Below are positions 8,554 through 17,180 of a stretch of 64,000 bases of DNA, in pieces (position 1 is the first letter of the stretch; each line of letters begins with the position of its first letter). The stretch lies in NCBI GenBank assembly GCA_942491115.1, contig CALNZV010000008.1:308030-372029 (forward strand). The letters run 5' to 3'. The translations under genes and the position numbers were made by a program. The stretch comes from CALNZV01 sp942491115 (GTDB taxonomy: Bacteria > Desulfobacterota > Desulfobacteria > Desulfobacterales > UBA5852). The notes beneath the pieces are model-generated. The model made no database searches, was not told the DNA's origin, and worked only from the letters and a program-made list of their open reading frames with translations.

Positions 8554-9250
8554 ATCCACATCCGGACACAACCCCATAAAAATCGGTGCCCTGGCCGTGG
8601 CAGTCATTTTTCTTCTGCTCATCGTTTACAGCTATGCCAACACCAGTAAATACTACATCTCCGATATAAACGGCACCATCGAGATCTACCGTGGAATCTT
8701 CGCTCCCATGGGGACATCCCGGATGGCAGCCCTAACTGGAGTAGCGGCTCCGGAGGAAGCCAAAGCCGTCTACGACTGGAAAGACGCCTACGGACTCCTG
8801 TATGCCTACCACACCAATCAGGCTGATGCCCTTTTGGAAGTGCCCGGGATACCGGACGCCGCCGCGATGAAGGACCATCTGGAACTGGCTGTCAAATACG
8901 CCCCCAATCGGGAGTTGATGGAAGCCGCCAAGGGGCGCCTGCTAAGCCTCAAGCTGCAGGTGGAAATCCAGAAAGCCGCGGCCGCTATCAACCGCCGCAC
9001 CATCGAGAGTGTAGAGAAGGGAATCGCCATCCTCCGTCGGGCCCTGGGAATGGGCATCAGCGAGGCGGAGATCGCTCTGGTGGAAAACAACGTGGCCTCT
9101 GCAGAAGCCCTTCTGGAAACCCTGAACGCCGAGAAGGCCGAAATCGAGCGGATCGCCGCAGAGCAGGCCGCCATGGAAGCCGAGGCCGATACCCTGAAGG
9201 AGGCCGCGGAAACCGCCGCACCACCGCTGACGACAGGGGACGATCACTAA
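8099..9250 (+). CDS. AAAEK-repeat membrane protein, C-terminal part in the shifted frame
   Basis: The open frame extends from 8099, but only the part after 8363 is meaningful: nine more AAAEK units, an Ala/Pro linker, a single membrane helix (IKIGALAVAVIFLLLIVYSYA), and an extracytoplasmic or cytoplasmic domain of about 200 residues. That domain begins NTSKYYISDINGTIEIYRG and ends in a long helical AEKAEIERIAAEQAAMEAEA segment. No start codon with a ribosome site exists for this frame, so it depends on the upstream part. The intact protein would combine a DNA- or polyanion-binding-like basic head, a rigid helical stalk, one transmembrane anchor and a helical domain. Function unknown. Confidence 0.65.
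   Translation: MIMRTSKLLPRRLLPRRLPPKRPPPKRPPPKRPLPKKPPPKKPPPKKPPPKRPPPRRLPPKRPPPRRLPPKRPPPKRLPPKKPPAAEKAAAEKAAAEKAAAEKAAAEKAAAEKAAAEKAAAEKAAAEKAAAEKAAAAAPAPPSASIEVLPDESTSGHNPIKIGALAVAVIFLLLIVYSYANTSKYYISDINGTIEIYRGIFAPMGTSRMAALTGVAAPEEAKAVYDWKDAYGLLYAYHTNQADALLEVPGIPDAAAMKDHLELAVKYAPNRELMEAAKGRLLSLKLQVEIQKAAAAINRRTIESVEKGIAILRRALGMGISEAEIALVENNVASAEALLETLNAEKAEIERIAAEQAAMEAEADTLKEAAETAAPPLTTGDDH
8119..8497 (+). repeat. 15-bp tandem repeat array, 25 copies, encoding AAAEK
   Basis: The unit is GCCGCCGCCGAAAAG with third-position variants (GCT, GAG, AAA). Fifteen regular copies (8119-8343) are followed by one 19-base copy (8344-8362) containing four extra bases, then nine regular copies (8363-8497). 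Gain or loss of whole units keeps the frame; the 4-base insertion does not. All plus-strand frames through the array are free of stops. Confidence 0.9.
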
Positions 9251-9276
9251 CCTGGTCGTTCTAATTGAAGGTCGAC

Positions 9277-9313
9277 AAACCGGGCCGGCGCTGCTATCGC
9301 CGCCCGGTTTTTT
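9277..9313 (+). terminator. Rho-independent terminator after the repeat-protein gene
   Basis: AAACCGGG pairs with CCCGGTTT, extended by CGGCG/CGCCG with one bulged C, around the loop CTGCTAT, and is followed by TTTTTTC. It lies 26 bases after the stop at 9250. Confidence 0.7.
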
Positions 9314-9362
9314 CTTGCCCAAATCACCGCTTGTCAGGGGAAGGGCTGGAAGGAAAAAGCGC

Positions 9363-10370
9363 TTATCGAACCAGGGGCAAGGACGCCGTCAGTTCTGCAC
9401 GATGACAGGCCACCAGGTGCTGATGCGATGAGGGTTCAGGGGCGGGCCGAAGCGCAGGGTCATCGGTACTGCAGCGATCGATGGCCAGGGGGCACCGGGT
9501 CCTGAAGTTGCAGCCGCTGGGGGGGTTGATCGGCGACGGGACATCGCCTTTGAGGATCTCCTTCCGGCGTCGGGCCTTAGGGTCCGGAATGGGAATGACG
9601 GAAATCAGTGATCGGGTGTAGGGGTGCAGGGGGTGGGCATAGATGGTGTCCGCATCGGTCATCTCCACAATCTTTCCCAGGTACATGACGGCAACCCGAT
9701 CCGAGATATGCTTCACCACGGACAGGTCATGGGCAATGAACAGATAGGTCAGCCCCATATCACGCTGAAGGTCTAGAAGCAGGTTCAGGATCTGGCTCTG
9801 GATGGAGACGTCCAGAGCCGATACCGGCTCATCGCAGATAATGAGCTTTGGATTGAGGGCGATGGCCCTGGCAATGCCGATCCGCTGCCGCTGCCCGCCG
9901 CTGAATTCATGGGGAAACCGGGAAAAGCTGTTGGCCGGCAACCCCACCCGCTCCAGAAGCCCCATCACCCGCTCCTGCCGCTCGCCGCTGCTGCCGATCC
10001 GATGGATCCGAAAAGGCTCTTCGAGAATTTCCCCGACCGTTTGCCGGGAATTGAGGGACTCGAAAGGGTCCTGGAACATGATCTGCATGTCCCGCCGCAG
10101 GGCCCTCAGGGCCGAGCGGTCGAGGCGGTCGACCCGCCGGTCATCGAACCAGACCTCTCCTTCCGTGGGGGTGTAGAGCCTTAGAATGGCCCTGCCCACA
10201 GTGGTTTTTCCGCATCCCGATTCCCCCACCAGTCCTAAGGTCTCCCCGGCATCGATAGCGAAAGAGATATCGTCAACCGCAAGGACGTTTCCGATCTTGC
10301 GCCGGAGCACCCCGCCCCGGACCGGGAAGTACATTTTCAGGTGGACAACATTCAGCAACGGGCTTGGCAT
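9363..10370 (-). CDS. Peptide ABC transporter ATP-binding protein (OppF/DppF type)
   Basis: A 335-residue ATPase with Walker A GESGCGKTTVGRAILR (about residues 48-63), signature SGGQRQRIGIARA, Walker B LIICDEPVSALD, and the C-terminal oligopeptide-transporter domain motif NPPSGCNFRTRCPLAIDRC. It is the last gene of the operon and energises uptake through the two permeases upstream in the transcript. In enterobacterial Yej systems both ATPase halves are fused in YejF; here they are two genes. The substrate is probably an oligopeptide or peptide-like compound. Confidence 0.9.
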   Translation of the reverse strand: MPSPLLNVVHLKMYFPVRGGVLRRKIGNVLAVDDISFAIDAGETLGLVGESGCGKTTVGRAILRLYTPTEGEVWFDDRRVDRLDRSALRALRRDMQIMFQDPFESLNSRQTVGEILEEPFRIHRIGSSGERQERVMGLLERVGLPANSFSRFPHEFSGGQRQRIGIARAIALNPKLIICDEPVSALDVSIQSQILNLLLDLQRDMGLTYLFIAHDLSVVKHISDRVAVMYLGKIVEMTDADTIYAHPLHPYTRSLISVIPIPDPKARRRKEILKGDVPSPINPPSGCNFRTRCPLAIDRCSTDDPALRPAPEPSSHQHLVACHRAELTASLPLVR

Positions 10371-10461
10371 CAGTCAACTCGGTGGTTGGGGGTGCCGACG
10401 GTTGCCGGCCCCGGGTGGCGATAGTCGGACAATTGGGTCCGGTCGATGGTCAAATACCCTC

Positions 10462-11544
10462 TCAAGAACCGACATCCACCGGTCTTGGGTGGTCTCCAGG
10501 GGTCCAGGGGTCCAGTTCCCCGGCAAAATAGCAGCTCGCGCGGTGGTCGTCCCGGCCTACCGGACGCAATGGCGGCGAGGCCGTACGGCAAATGTCCCGG
10601 GCGTGAGGACATCGATTCTCGAACCGACATCCCGGAGGCAGGTCATCCAGAGAGGGCACCATTCCCCGGATGACATTGAGGGGTTTCTTTCGCTCCAACT
10701 CCAGGCGGGGAATAGAGGATAACAACCCCCGAGTGTAAGGATGTGCGGGCTGCTCGAACAACAGGTCCACCGGAGCGGTTTCCGCCACTTTACCGGCGTA
10801 CATGACCACCACGTCGTCGCAGAGCTCGGCGATCACCCCCAGGTCATGGGTGATGAATATCATCGACATTCCCGTCTCTTTCTGCAGGCTCTCCATGAGA
10901 TCGAGAATCTGGGCCTGAATGGTGACATCCAGGGCCGTCGTTGGCTCATCGGCAATGAGGATTTCGGGCTGGCAGGCCAGGGCCATGGCAATCATGACCC
11001 GCTGCCGCATGCCGCCCGACAGCTGGTGGGGGTAGTTCTCCAGTCGCTTCATGGGCTCCGGGATCCCCACTTTCCTTAGCAGATCCATGGCGGCGGTCAG
11101 TCGATCCGCTCCCGACATCTCCGGGAAATGCAGCTCGAAGGACTCCATGATCTGCCGGCCGATGCGATGAACCGGATTCAGGGCCGTCATGGGCTCCTGA
11201 AAGATCATGGCGATCCGGTTGCCCCGGATTCGGTACATCTCTTCGACGGGAAGCCCAGTGATATCCATATCTCCTAATCGGATGGCTCCGCTCTCGATCA
11301 ACCCCGCCGGCCTTGGCAGCAGCCTCATGATGGACAGGGCGGTCACGCTTTTTCCGCAGCCGGATTCCCCCACTAGGCCCAGGGTGGTCCCCTGCCGAAG
11401 AGAAAAGCTGACATCGTCCACCGCCCGGACGCGGCCGGCGTCGGTGTCGAATGCCGTGACCAGGTGGTTCACCGACAGGAGGATATCGTTCCGTGTTGAT
11501 GTCATCGATGCATCCGCACTCGTGTTGCCATGGGGCAGCCCCAT
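10462..11544 (-). CDS. Peptide ABC transporter ATP-binding protein (OppD/DppD type)
   Basis: A 360-residue ATPase with Walker A GESGCGKSVTALSIMR, signature LSGGMRQRVMIAMAL, Walker B ILIADEPTTALD and the C-terminal LPPGCRFENRCPHARDIC domain. The start is uncertain. The ATG at 11544 lies four bases after the preceding stop, consistent with translational coupling, but neither it nor the ATG at 11505 (starting MTSTRNDILLSV, more like family N-termini) has a clear ribosome site. It pairs with the OppF-type ATPase downstream. Confidence 0.9.
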   Translation of the reverse strand: MGLPHGNTSADASMTSTRNDILLSVNHLVTAFDTDAGRVRAVDDVSFSLRQGTTLGLVGESGCGKSVTALSIMRLLPRPAGLIESGAIRLGDMDITGLPVEEMYRIRGNRIAMIFQEPMTALNPVHRIGRQIMESFELHFPEMSGADRLTAAMDLLRKVGIPEPMKRLENYPHQLSGGMRQRVMIAMALACQPEILIADEPTTALDVTIQAQILDLMESLQKETGMSMIFITHDLGVIAELCDDVVVMYAGKVAETAPVDLLFEQPAHPYTRGLLSSIPRLELERKKPLNVIRGMVPSLDDLPPGCRFENRCPHARDICRTASPPLRPVGRDDHRASCYFAGELDPWTPGDHPRPVDVGS

Positions 11545-11548
11545 GGAA

Positions 11549-13474
11549 TCATGGTTTGTAGACGTCGACCATTCGGGTGACCGACGGAAAGGCCATGCCC
11601 GCCTTCATGGCCTCGCGGGTCTCCCGGTAGCGATCCCCGTCGAACCAGAAAAGCCCCCCCGTGGTGCTGTCGAAAGGGGAAAGCAGGCTCTCCGAACTCC
11701 GGGTGGCCGGCGGCTCCGGAAACCGCCACCACCGCCAATAGGCCTCTCTGAAGTAGGGGACCATGAAGGTGGGAACAAAGGCGCCGATCTGATGGACCCT
11801 GGCCTGTATCCGCTTGGATAAATCGATCCGCTCCGCCTCATCCAGGGAATTCCGGTAGGTATCGATCAGTCGGTCCAGCTCCGGATCGTCGGTATTGGTG
11901 ATGTTGTTGGTCTGCCCTTTGTGGGCGTTCGCCGAATGCCAGAATTCCCAGAAATGGGGCCTCATCCCCGTACTCCAACCGACCCAGGCCACATCGTGGC
12001 GCTTCTCGAGAACCTTCTTGAAGGACGCCGACGGGTCGAGCCGACTCAGCCTGAGATCGATGCCCGCCTTTTTGGCCTCCTCCTTTAATACGACGAGCCT
12101 CGGGGTATGCTCTTCCCGACTGTAGACCACCTCCACCGAGAACCGCTGGCCGCCTTTATCCCAGATACCGTCGGATCCCCGTTTCCAACCCGACGCCTTC
12201 ATCAGGGATTCCACCGTTTCGATATCGAAGCGCCGGGCCTCGATGTCGGTGTTTGAGTAGCGCCCATATCCCACATAGCCGCTTTCCAGGCGCAGGTAGT
12301 CGTTTCGGAGCACCTTCTGGATCACCCTCTCCACATTCATGGCATGGGCGAAGGCATAGCGCACGTTGGGGTCTTTGAAGATGTCCCGGTCCAGGTTGAG
12401 CCAGAGCCCCGCGGCGGACTGGGGAGTATCGTTGAAAAACCAGAGCCGCTCTATATAGCCCCTCTCGACTTCAGGAATTCGGGTTCTGATATGCCAGTAT
12501 TCCGGAATCGTGATGGAAAAGGAATCGATTTTTCCCTTTTTGAAATACTCCCACTGGAGATTCGGATTTCTGACGACCCGGTAGATCACCTTGTCGACGT
12601 TGAACCGGTTTTTGAAAAACCGGAGATCGGCGGCCCACCAGTCCTTTTTTCTCTCGAAGATGATGGTTTTGCCTTTTCTGAACTCGCTAATCTGGTAGGG
12701 ACCGGTGTTGGGCACCACCGCCCAGTTGTACTTTCGCACGAAGGTATCGTCGAGCCGGCAGTAGTAGTGCCTGGGGGTCGGGTTCAAGGCGACCTTGAGA
12801 TGCAAATCGGGCTGGGCTTTGGTGCCGACAACGGCCAGGGTAAGGTCGTCGTAGACGATCACCCTGTCGATCTCTTTGGTGTAGTAGTCGTTGTACCAGG
12901 GGGCGACAATTTGCTTTGAGCGCATGAACTCGAGGGTGTAGGCAAAATCCCCTGCCGTCACCGGAACCCCGTCGGACCATCGGGCATCGGGATTCAATTT
13001 GAAATACATGGTTCTTTTGTCGCTGCCGTAAGCCCAGTGGGTGGCCAGTTCCGGGACGATGTTGAGGGTATTCGGATGAATGCCGATCAGGCCCAGGTGG
13101 TTGCCCAGAATGGCGCCGCGAAAGCTGGTGTTGGAATCGGGCCCCACGACCCGGAATGTCAGGGGAAAGGAAGACAGGGCCTCATGAAAGATCCCCCCTT
13201 TTCTGGCTTCGGGAGAAGCGAACACCGGATCGCTGTCGTTCGTGAGCCATTCCAGATCGGCGGGCGGTGGCTCCGGTGAGGGATCGGGGGACGGGAGATC
13301 GCACTCGATCACCTCCGGTGAAGGGCCGGGGGTCGTTTCCTCACCGGAACATCCCACCAGGGCGATCGACAACACCCACAGGAGAACCCACAGAAGACCC
13401 CTTGCCCTGCGTGGTCCGCAATGGGTGGGGACCGTTCCGGTCGGCGTCATGTGCGTTACTCTTTGATCAGTCAT
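11549..13474 (-). CDS. Extracellular solute-binding lipoprotein, family 5 (YejA-like)
   Basis: A 641-residue peptide-binding protein. The N-terminal region has a hydrophobic helix ending in the lipobox LVGC (about residue 42), so the mature protein is anchored to a membrane through a lipidated cysteine. The mature part shows SBP_bac_5 features (FKLNPDARWSDGVPVTAGDF, LWLNLDRDIFKDPNVRYAFA) and the length and order typical of YejA-like proteins. It should capture peptides in the periplasm for the YejB/YejE-like pore. The start may be the ninth codon (ATG at 13450), which has AAGAG upstream. Gaps of 4-6 bases on both sides indicate an operon. Confidence 0.85.
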   Translation of the reverse strand: MTDQRVTHMTPTGTVPTHCGPRRARGLLWVLLWVLSIALVGCSGEETTPGPSPEVIECDLPSPDPSPEPPPADLEWLTNDSDPVFASPEARKGGIFHEALSSFPLTFRVVGPDSNTSFRGAILGNHLGLIGIHPNTLNIVPELATHWAYGSDKRTMYFKLNPDARWSDGVPVTAGDFAYTLEFMRSKQIVAPWYNDYYTKEIDRVIVYDDLTLAVVGTKAQPDLHLKVALNPTPRHYYCRLDDTFVRKYNWAVVPNTGPYQISEFRKGKTIIFERKKDWWAADLRFFKNRFNVDKVIYRVVRNPNLQWEYFKKGKIDSFSITIPEYWHIRTRIPEVERGYIERLWFFNDTPQSAAGLWLNLDRDIFKDPNVRYAFAHAMNVERVIQKVLRNDYLRLESGYVGYGRYSNTDIEARRFDIETVESLMKASGWKRGSDGIWDKGGQRFSVEVVYSREEHTPRLVVLKEEAKKAGIDLRLSRLDPSASFKKVLEKRHDVAWVGWSTGMRPHFWEFWHSANAHKGQTNNITNTDDPELDRLIDTYRNSLDEAERIDLSKRIQARVHQIGAFVPTFMVPYFREAYWRWWRFPEPPATRSSESLLSPFDSTTGGLFWFDGDRYRETREAMKAGMAFPSVTRMVDVYKP

Positions 13475-13480
13475 GCCCAG

Positions 13481-14527
13481 TTACTCATAGACGGAATGCA
13501 TCTTGGGATCGAAGGCCTCCCGGACGGCTTCACCGATGAAGGTCACGCTCAATAGCGTCATCAGCATCGCCATCACGACGGATCCGGATATCCACCATGC
13601 GCTCAGATTGGTCCAGCCCTGCTGGAGGAGTTCTCCCCAACTGGGGGTGGGCGGCGGCAGCCCGAATCCCAGATAATCGAGGGAGGTCAGGGCAACGATG
13701 CCTCCGGATACCGAAAACGGTGCAAAGGTCACAATGACGGCAATGGTGTTCGGAAGGATGTGGCGAAAAATAATCCGAAGGTTGGAGGCGCCCAGGGCCT
13801 TGGCAGCCAGCACGTACTCCCGGGCCCGCTCCTTGTAAGTGATGGTGCGCATGGTCCAGGTGATACCGATCCACCCGAAAAAGGCCATGATCAGAATCAG
13901 AATTAAAAAATTCGGTGTCACCACGGATGCGATGATGATAATGATGTAGAGAAAGGGAATGTTCGACCAGATTTCGATAATGCGTTGAAAAAACAAGTCG
14001 AAGGCGCCACCGAAATACCCCATGGCGCAACCGATGCTGATCCCGATGATATAATTGGTCAAAAGCAGCCCGAGAGAGAAGAAAATCGCGATCCGAAATC
14101 CGTAGACGAGCCGCGCCAGAATATCTCGGCCCACGGCATCCGTTCCCAGGAAATGACGGTCCTCGATACTTGGGGGAAAGGGCGGAAAGGCGTCGTCCCG
14201 CAAATCGTTTTCCAATGCATTGTAGGGCACCGGCGGAAGCAGCACCCAGTTGCCCTTCCCTTCAGCCTTGAACGCCGCCTTCAACTGCCGGTAGTCGGTT
14301 TCGTAGTCGTAGTCCAAGCCGAAGTGGCTGCCGGGCAGAATCTCCGAATAGGTCGGAAAATAAAGGGTCCCTTCGTAGCGAACGATCAGCGCCCGGCTGT
14401 TGATCAGCAGTTCCGCCGTCAGGGAGGCCACGACCATCAGCACGAACACGACAAAGGCGTAGTACCCCCGCTTGATAGAGCGAAATCGTCTGAGCTTTTT
14501 CAGGGTAAGAGGATTCAACCGCATCAT
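13481..14527 (-). CDS. yejE: ABC transporter permease, YejE-like
   Basis: A 348-residue inner-membrane permease. It has an N-terminal membrane helix, a 100-residue periplasmic loop (DYDYETDYRQLKAAFKAEGK, typical of YejE), and a BPD_transp_1 domain with five helices after HFLGTDAVGRDILARLVYGFR. The ATPase-contact EAA-like loop is near EYVLAAKALGASNLRIIFRHILPN. It forms the pore with the YejB-like permease. Lies six bases upstream of the binding-protein gene, in the same transcript. Confidence 0.85.
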   Translation of the reverse strand: MMRLNPLTLKKLRRFRSIKRGYYAFVVFVLMVVASLTAELLINSRALIVRYEGTLYFPTYSEILPGSHFGLDYDYETDYRQLKAAFKAEGKGNWVLLPPVPYNALENDLRDDAFPPFPPSIEDRHFLGTDAVGRDILARLVYGFRIAIFFSLGLLLTNYIIGISIGCAMGYFGGAFDLFFQRIIEIWSNIPFLYIIIIIASVVTPNFLILILIMAFFGWIGITWTMRTITYKERAREYVLAAKALGASNLRIIFRHILPNTIAVIVTFAPFSVSGGIVALTSLDYLGFGLPPPTPSWGELLQQGWTNLSAWWISGSVVMAMLMTLLSVTFIGEAVREAFDPKMHSVYE

Positions 14528-14578
14528 GGGGTTTCCGTCAGTCGCCGGGGTTAGGAGCGTAAAGCATCCCAGGAAACG

Positions 14579-15607
14579 TTACTCAAACTGAACCCGGGGG
14601 TCCACCAGTGCAACGCAAATATCCGAGAGAATGTTCCCGAGGAGAAACAACAGGGATGAAATCACCAGAATCCCCAACACCACCGGGTAATCCCGTTCCA
14701 GAACGGATTCATACCCCAGCAGCCCCATTCCGTCGATATTGAAGACGGTTTCGATGAGAAACGACCCGCCGAGGATGATGGAAATGTTGTTGCCAAAGCT
14801 CGTCGCAATGGGGATCAGGCTGTTTTGCATGGCATGGCGAAACACCGCTTTGTTGAAGGGCAGCCCCTTGGCGATGGCCGTTCGCACGTAATCGGAGGCG
14901 AGATTGTCCAATAGGGTGTTCTTCATTAAAAAAGTCATGACCGTAAACGCACTGGCCACATAAGCAATGAGGGGAAGGACCGTGTGCCACAGCAAATCGG
15001 CCAATTTCCCGGTCAGGGACAACTCGGAGAACCCTTCACTGACCAGGCCCCCCAAGGGAAACACCTCCCACTGGGAGGCTAGCAGCACCAGCAGAAACAG
15101 GCCGACCACCCATCCGGGAATGGCATATCCGATAAAGACCAGCACCGAGGAGATGTTGTCGAAATGGGTTTTGTGGCGAATGGCCTTCACGATACCCAAG
15201 GGAATGCAGACGCCATAGGTCAAAAACAGCGACAGCAAGCCGAAGTAAAGGGAGATGGGTATCCGGGAGCGAATCATCTCCCAGACAGGGTCGTAATAGC
15301 GTGTCGAGACGCCCAAATCCCCCCTGAGGACTTTCCCCAACCACACACCGTAGCTCAATAGGACCGGTTTGTCGAAACCGTAGTACCTCTCCAACTCGGC
15401 AATCTGTTCTTCAGAGAGGGGCTGACGCTGATCACCGGGGGACGAACCGCCGCTTCCCCCCCCCTCCAGAGACTGCTGCTGGGCCTGAGCGATAATGCGC
15501 TCGATCGGCCCTCCGGGCACGAATCGGGTCACCGTGAACACCAGGATGGTGATTCCTATAAAGGTGGGGACCATCAGAAGAAAACGGCGAATGAAGTAGG
15601 CAGTCAT
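14579..15607 (-). CDS. yejB: ABC transporter permease, YejB-like
   Basis: A 342-residue permease and the first gene of the peptide-transport operon. The N-terminus MTAYFIRRFLLMVPTFIGIT, the following PGGPIERIIAQAQ and the long insertion before YYGFDKPVLLSYGVWLGKVL are characteristic of YejB. The membrane domain ends with the EAA-like DYVRTAIAKGLPFNKAVFRHAMQNS loop. AAGGAAA precedes the ATG. With the genes downstream it makes a full importer (two permeases, lipoprotein receptor, two ATPases), perhaps for microcin-like or modified peptides as in Escherichia coli Yej, though that substrate is not shown here. Confidence 0.85.
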   Translation of the reverse strand: MTAYFIRRFLLMVPTFIGITILVFTVTRFVPGGPIERIIAQAQQQSLEGGGSGGSSPGDQRQPLSEEQIAELERYYGFDKPVLLSYGVWLGKVLRGDLGVSTRYYDPVWEMIRSRIPISLYFGLLSLFLTYGVCIPLGIVKAIRHKTHFDNISSVLVFIGYAIPGWVVGLFLLVLLASQWEVFPLGGLVSEGFSELSLTGKLADLLWHTVLPLIAYVASAFTVMTFLMKNTLLDNLASDYVRTAIAKGLPFNKAVFRHAMQNSLIPIATSFGNNISIILGGSFLIETVFNIDGMGLLGYESVLERDYPVVLGILVISSLLFLLGNILSDICVALVDPRVQFE

Positions 15608-15692
15608 GGCGTTTCCTTTTAGCCGAAAGGGCCTTAAATCTCAAGGACTCTTCTGAGGGGTGGGTGCTGGCGCCCGAGCCGTGAAACGGAGA

Positions 15693-15723
15693 CAGCCGGA
15701 GGGGTGGTCACCCGCTCCGGCTG
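15693..15723 (-). terminator. Hairpin downstream of hmcF
   Basis: CAGCCGGAG and CTCCGGCTG can pair, with GGGT/ACCC stacked inside, 32 bases after the hmcF stop and between it and yejB. There is no clear T tract, so this may be a processing or attenuating hairpin rather than an efficient terminator. Confidence 0.45.
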
Positions 15724-15754
15724 CTGCAAACGACAGAATCCCGGTATCGTGGAA

Positions 15755-17140
15755 TTATTCCTCCGGCGGTTTCAGGTGGTCGGGCACCACCATCATTTCG
15801 ATCAACAGAGGCTTGAGGAAGGACCAGCGGATCCCGACCCGGTATTCCTCCTCCAGATCCCGGATGGCGTCCCAGCAGTTGTGACAGGGAGCGATGACGA
15901 GCTTGGCGCCGGTGTCGAGGATCTGGTCCCGCTTGACCTTGAGGCCCACGTTCCGTTCCCTCCGGTAGCGCCCCAGGCCGTTCATTCCCCCGCCGCCGCC
16001 GCAGCAGAAGTTGTGCTCCTTGTTAGGCTTCATTTCCCGGAAGTCTTCGGCGATGTAACCCATGATCTCCCGGGCCACGTCCTTCAGGCCCGCGTTTCGG
16101 ATGTAGTTGCAGGAATCCTGGTAGGTGACCGGCTCCTTGATTCTCTTGTCGGGGTCAATCTTGATTTTACCGGTGCGAAGCGCCTCGGCCACCCACTCCA
16201 CATAGTGGAAGCTGGGGATGGGGGTCTGGCCGCTGGTCTGGCCGGTCCAGTATGGCCCCTCGACAACGGTGGCCCGATAGGCATGGCCGCACTCGGTCAC
16301 CACCATTCTCTTGGGGTTGAGGCGGGCCATGGCGTCATAGACCGATTGAACCTGTATCCGGCAGCCCTCCCAGTCCCCGGCGAACATGGCCAGGCTGGTT
16401 TCCTCCCAGCCTTCGCTGGGAACAGTCCAGTTCTCGCCGGCCACGTGGAAGAGAATCGCCGCCTCGGCCAGGTCCTCGGGATAGTGCTTGGGCTCCCGGG
16501 CATTGACCGTGTAGATGATATCCGCATCCTTCTTGTCGACGGGAATGGTCAGACCCGGCCAGTCCTCCTCGTACTCCTCAGCCATCCACTCGCAGGTGTC
16601 CACCCAGTCTTCCGTGGTCACGTCCATCTGGGCCTTGTAGATCCGGTGCATCCCCGAACCGATCTTGAGCTCCCAGGGCACGAATCCCTGGGAGAAGCAA
16701 AGGCCCCTCAGGTAACTGAACATCACCCCCATATCGATGCCGAATGGGCAGTACATGCCGCAGCGGTTGCAGCAGGTGCACTTCCCCCATGCCGTGTCCA
16801 TGACTCGGTGCATGAAGGCGTTGTCCACCTTGCCCTTGCGCTTGACAAGCTCCCCTAAAGTCGACTGGATCTTGTAGGAAGGCACCTGTTCGGGATCCCG
16901 GTTGTTGGCCAGATAAAAAAAGCAGCTGTCGGAGCACATTCCGCAATGGGCGCAGATCTCGAGCCAGGTCTTCAGACGGGATTTCAGGGTGTTCTTGAGC
17001 GTCGTCTGAAGCTTCTGAACGTCCACATCCAGATGCTTCATCTCCTCGTAGTATTGCTTGCCGCTTTTATCATTGAGCAGCGCCTGGAGCTGTTCCTCGG
17101 TATCCACCGGCGTCTTATTGCAAAGTTTTCCTTCAGGCAT
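15755..17140 (-). CDS. hmcF: Hmc complex cytoplasmic iron-sulfur (CCG-domain) subunit
   Basis: A 461-residue protein, the same length I recall for Desulfovibrio vulgaris HmcF. Two ferredoxin-like motifs are present, CAHCGMCSDSC and CTCCNRCGMYCPFG, followed by two CCG domains of the HdrB/HdrD type with DSCNY, FCCGGGGGM and APCHNCWD. There is no signal or membrane helix, so it is cytoplasmic and attached to the membrane by HmcC/HmcE. By analogy with heterodisulfide reductase it probably passes electrons to or from a thiol-disulfide partner (a DsrC-like protein is often suggested). It is the last gene of the operon. AGGAA precedes the ATG. Confidence 0.9.
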   Translation of the reverse strand: MPEGKLCNKTPVDTEEQLQALLNDKSGKQYYEEMKHLDVDVQKLQTTLKNTLKSRLKTWLEICAHCGMCSDSCFFYLANNRDPEQVPSYKIQSTLGELVKRKGKVDNAFMHRVMDTAWGKCTCCNRCGMYCPFGIDMGVMFSYLRGLCFSQGFVPWELKIGSGMHRIYKAQMDVTTEDWVDTCEWMAEEYEEDWPGLTIPVDKKDADIIYTVNAREPKHYPEDLAEAAILFHVAGENWTVPSEGWEETSLAMFAGDWEGCRIQVQSVYDAMARLNPKRMVVTECGHAYRATVVEGPYWTGQTSGQTPIPSFHYVEWVAEALRTGKIKIDPDKRIKEPVTYQDSCNYIRNAGLKDVAREIMGYIAEDFREMKPNKEHNFCCGGGGGMNGLGRYRRERNVGLKVKRDQILDTGAKLVIAPCHNCWDAIRDLEEEYRVGIRWSFLKPLLIEMMVVPDHLKPPEE

Positions 17141-17180
17141 GGTCGAGATTCCTATGATAGCTAAAGGTTAACGGTTGAAA

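Noticed and set aside
7900..8622. Minus-strand frames rich in Ala/Phe/Ser and Gly/Phe opposite the AAAEK array
   Set aside because: Trivial translations of the complementary repeat; no ribosome site.
15704..16858. Long plus-strand open frame (384 codons) opposite hmcF
   Set aside because: Antisense shadow of a high-GC gene; no ribosome site, and the hmcF strand has all conserved cysteine motifs.
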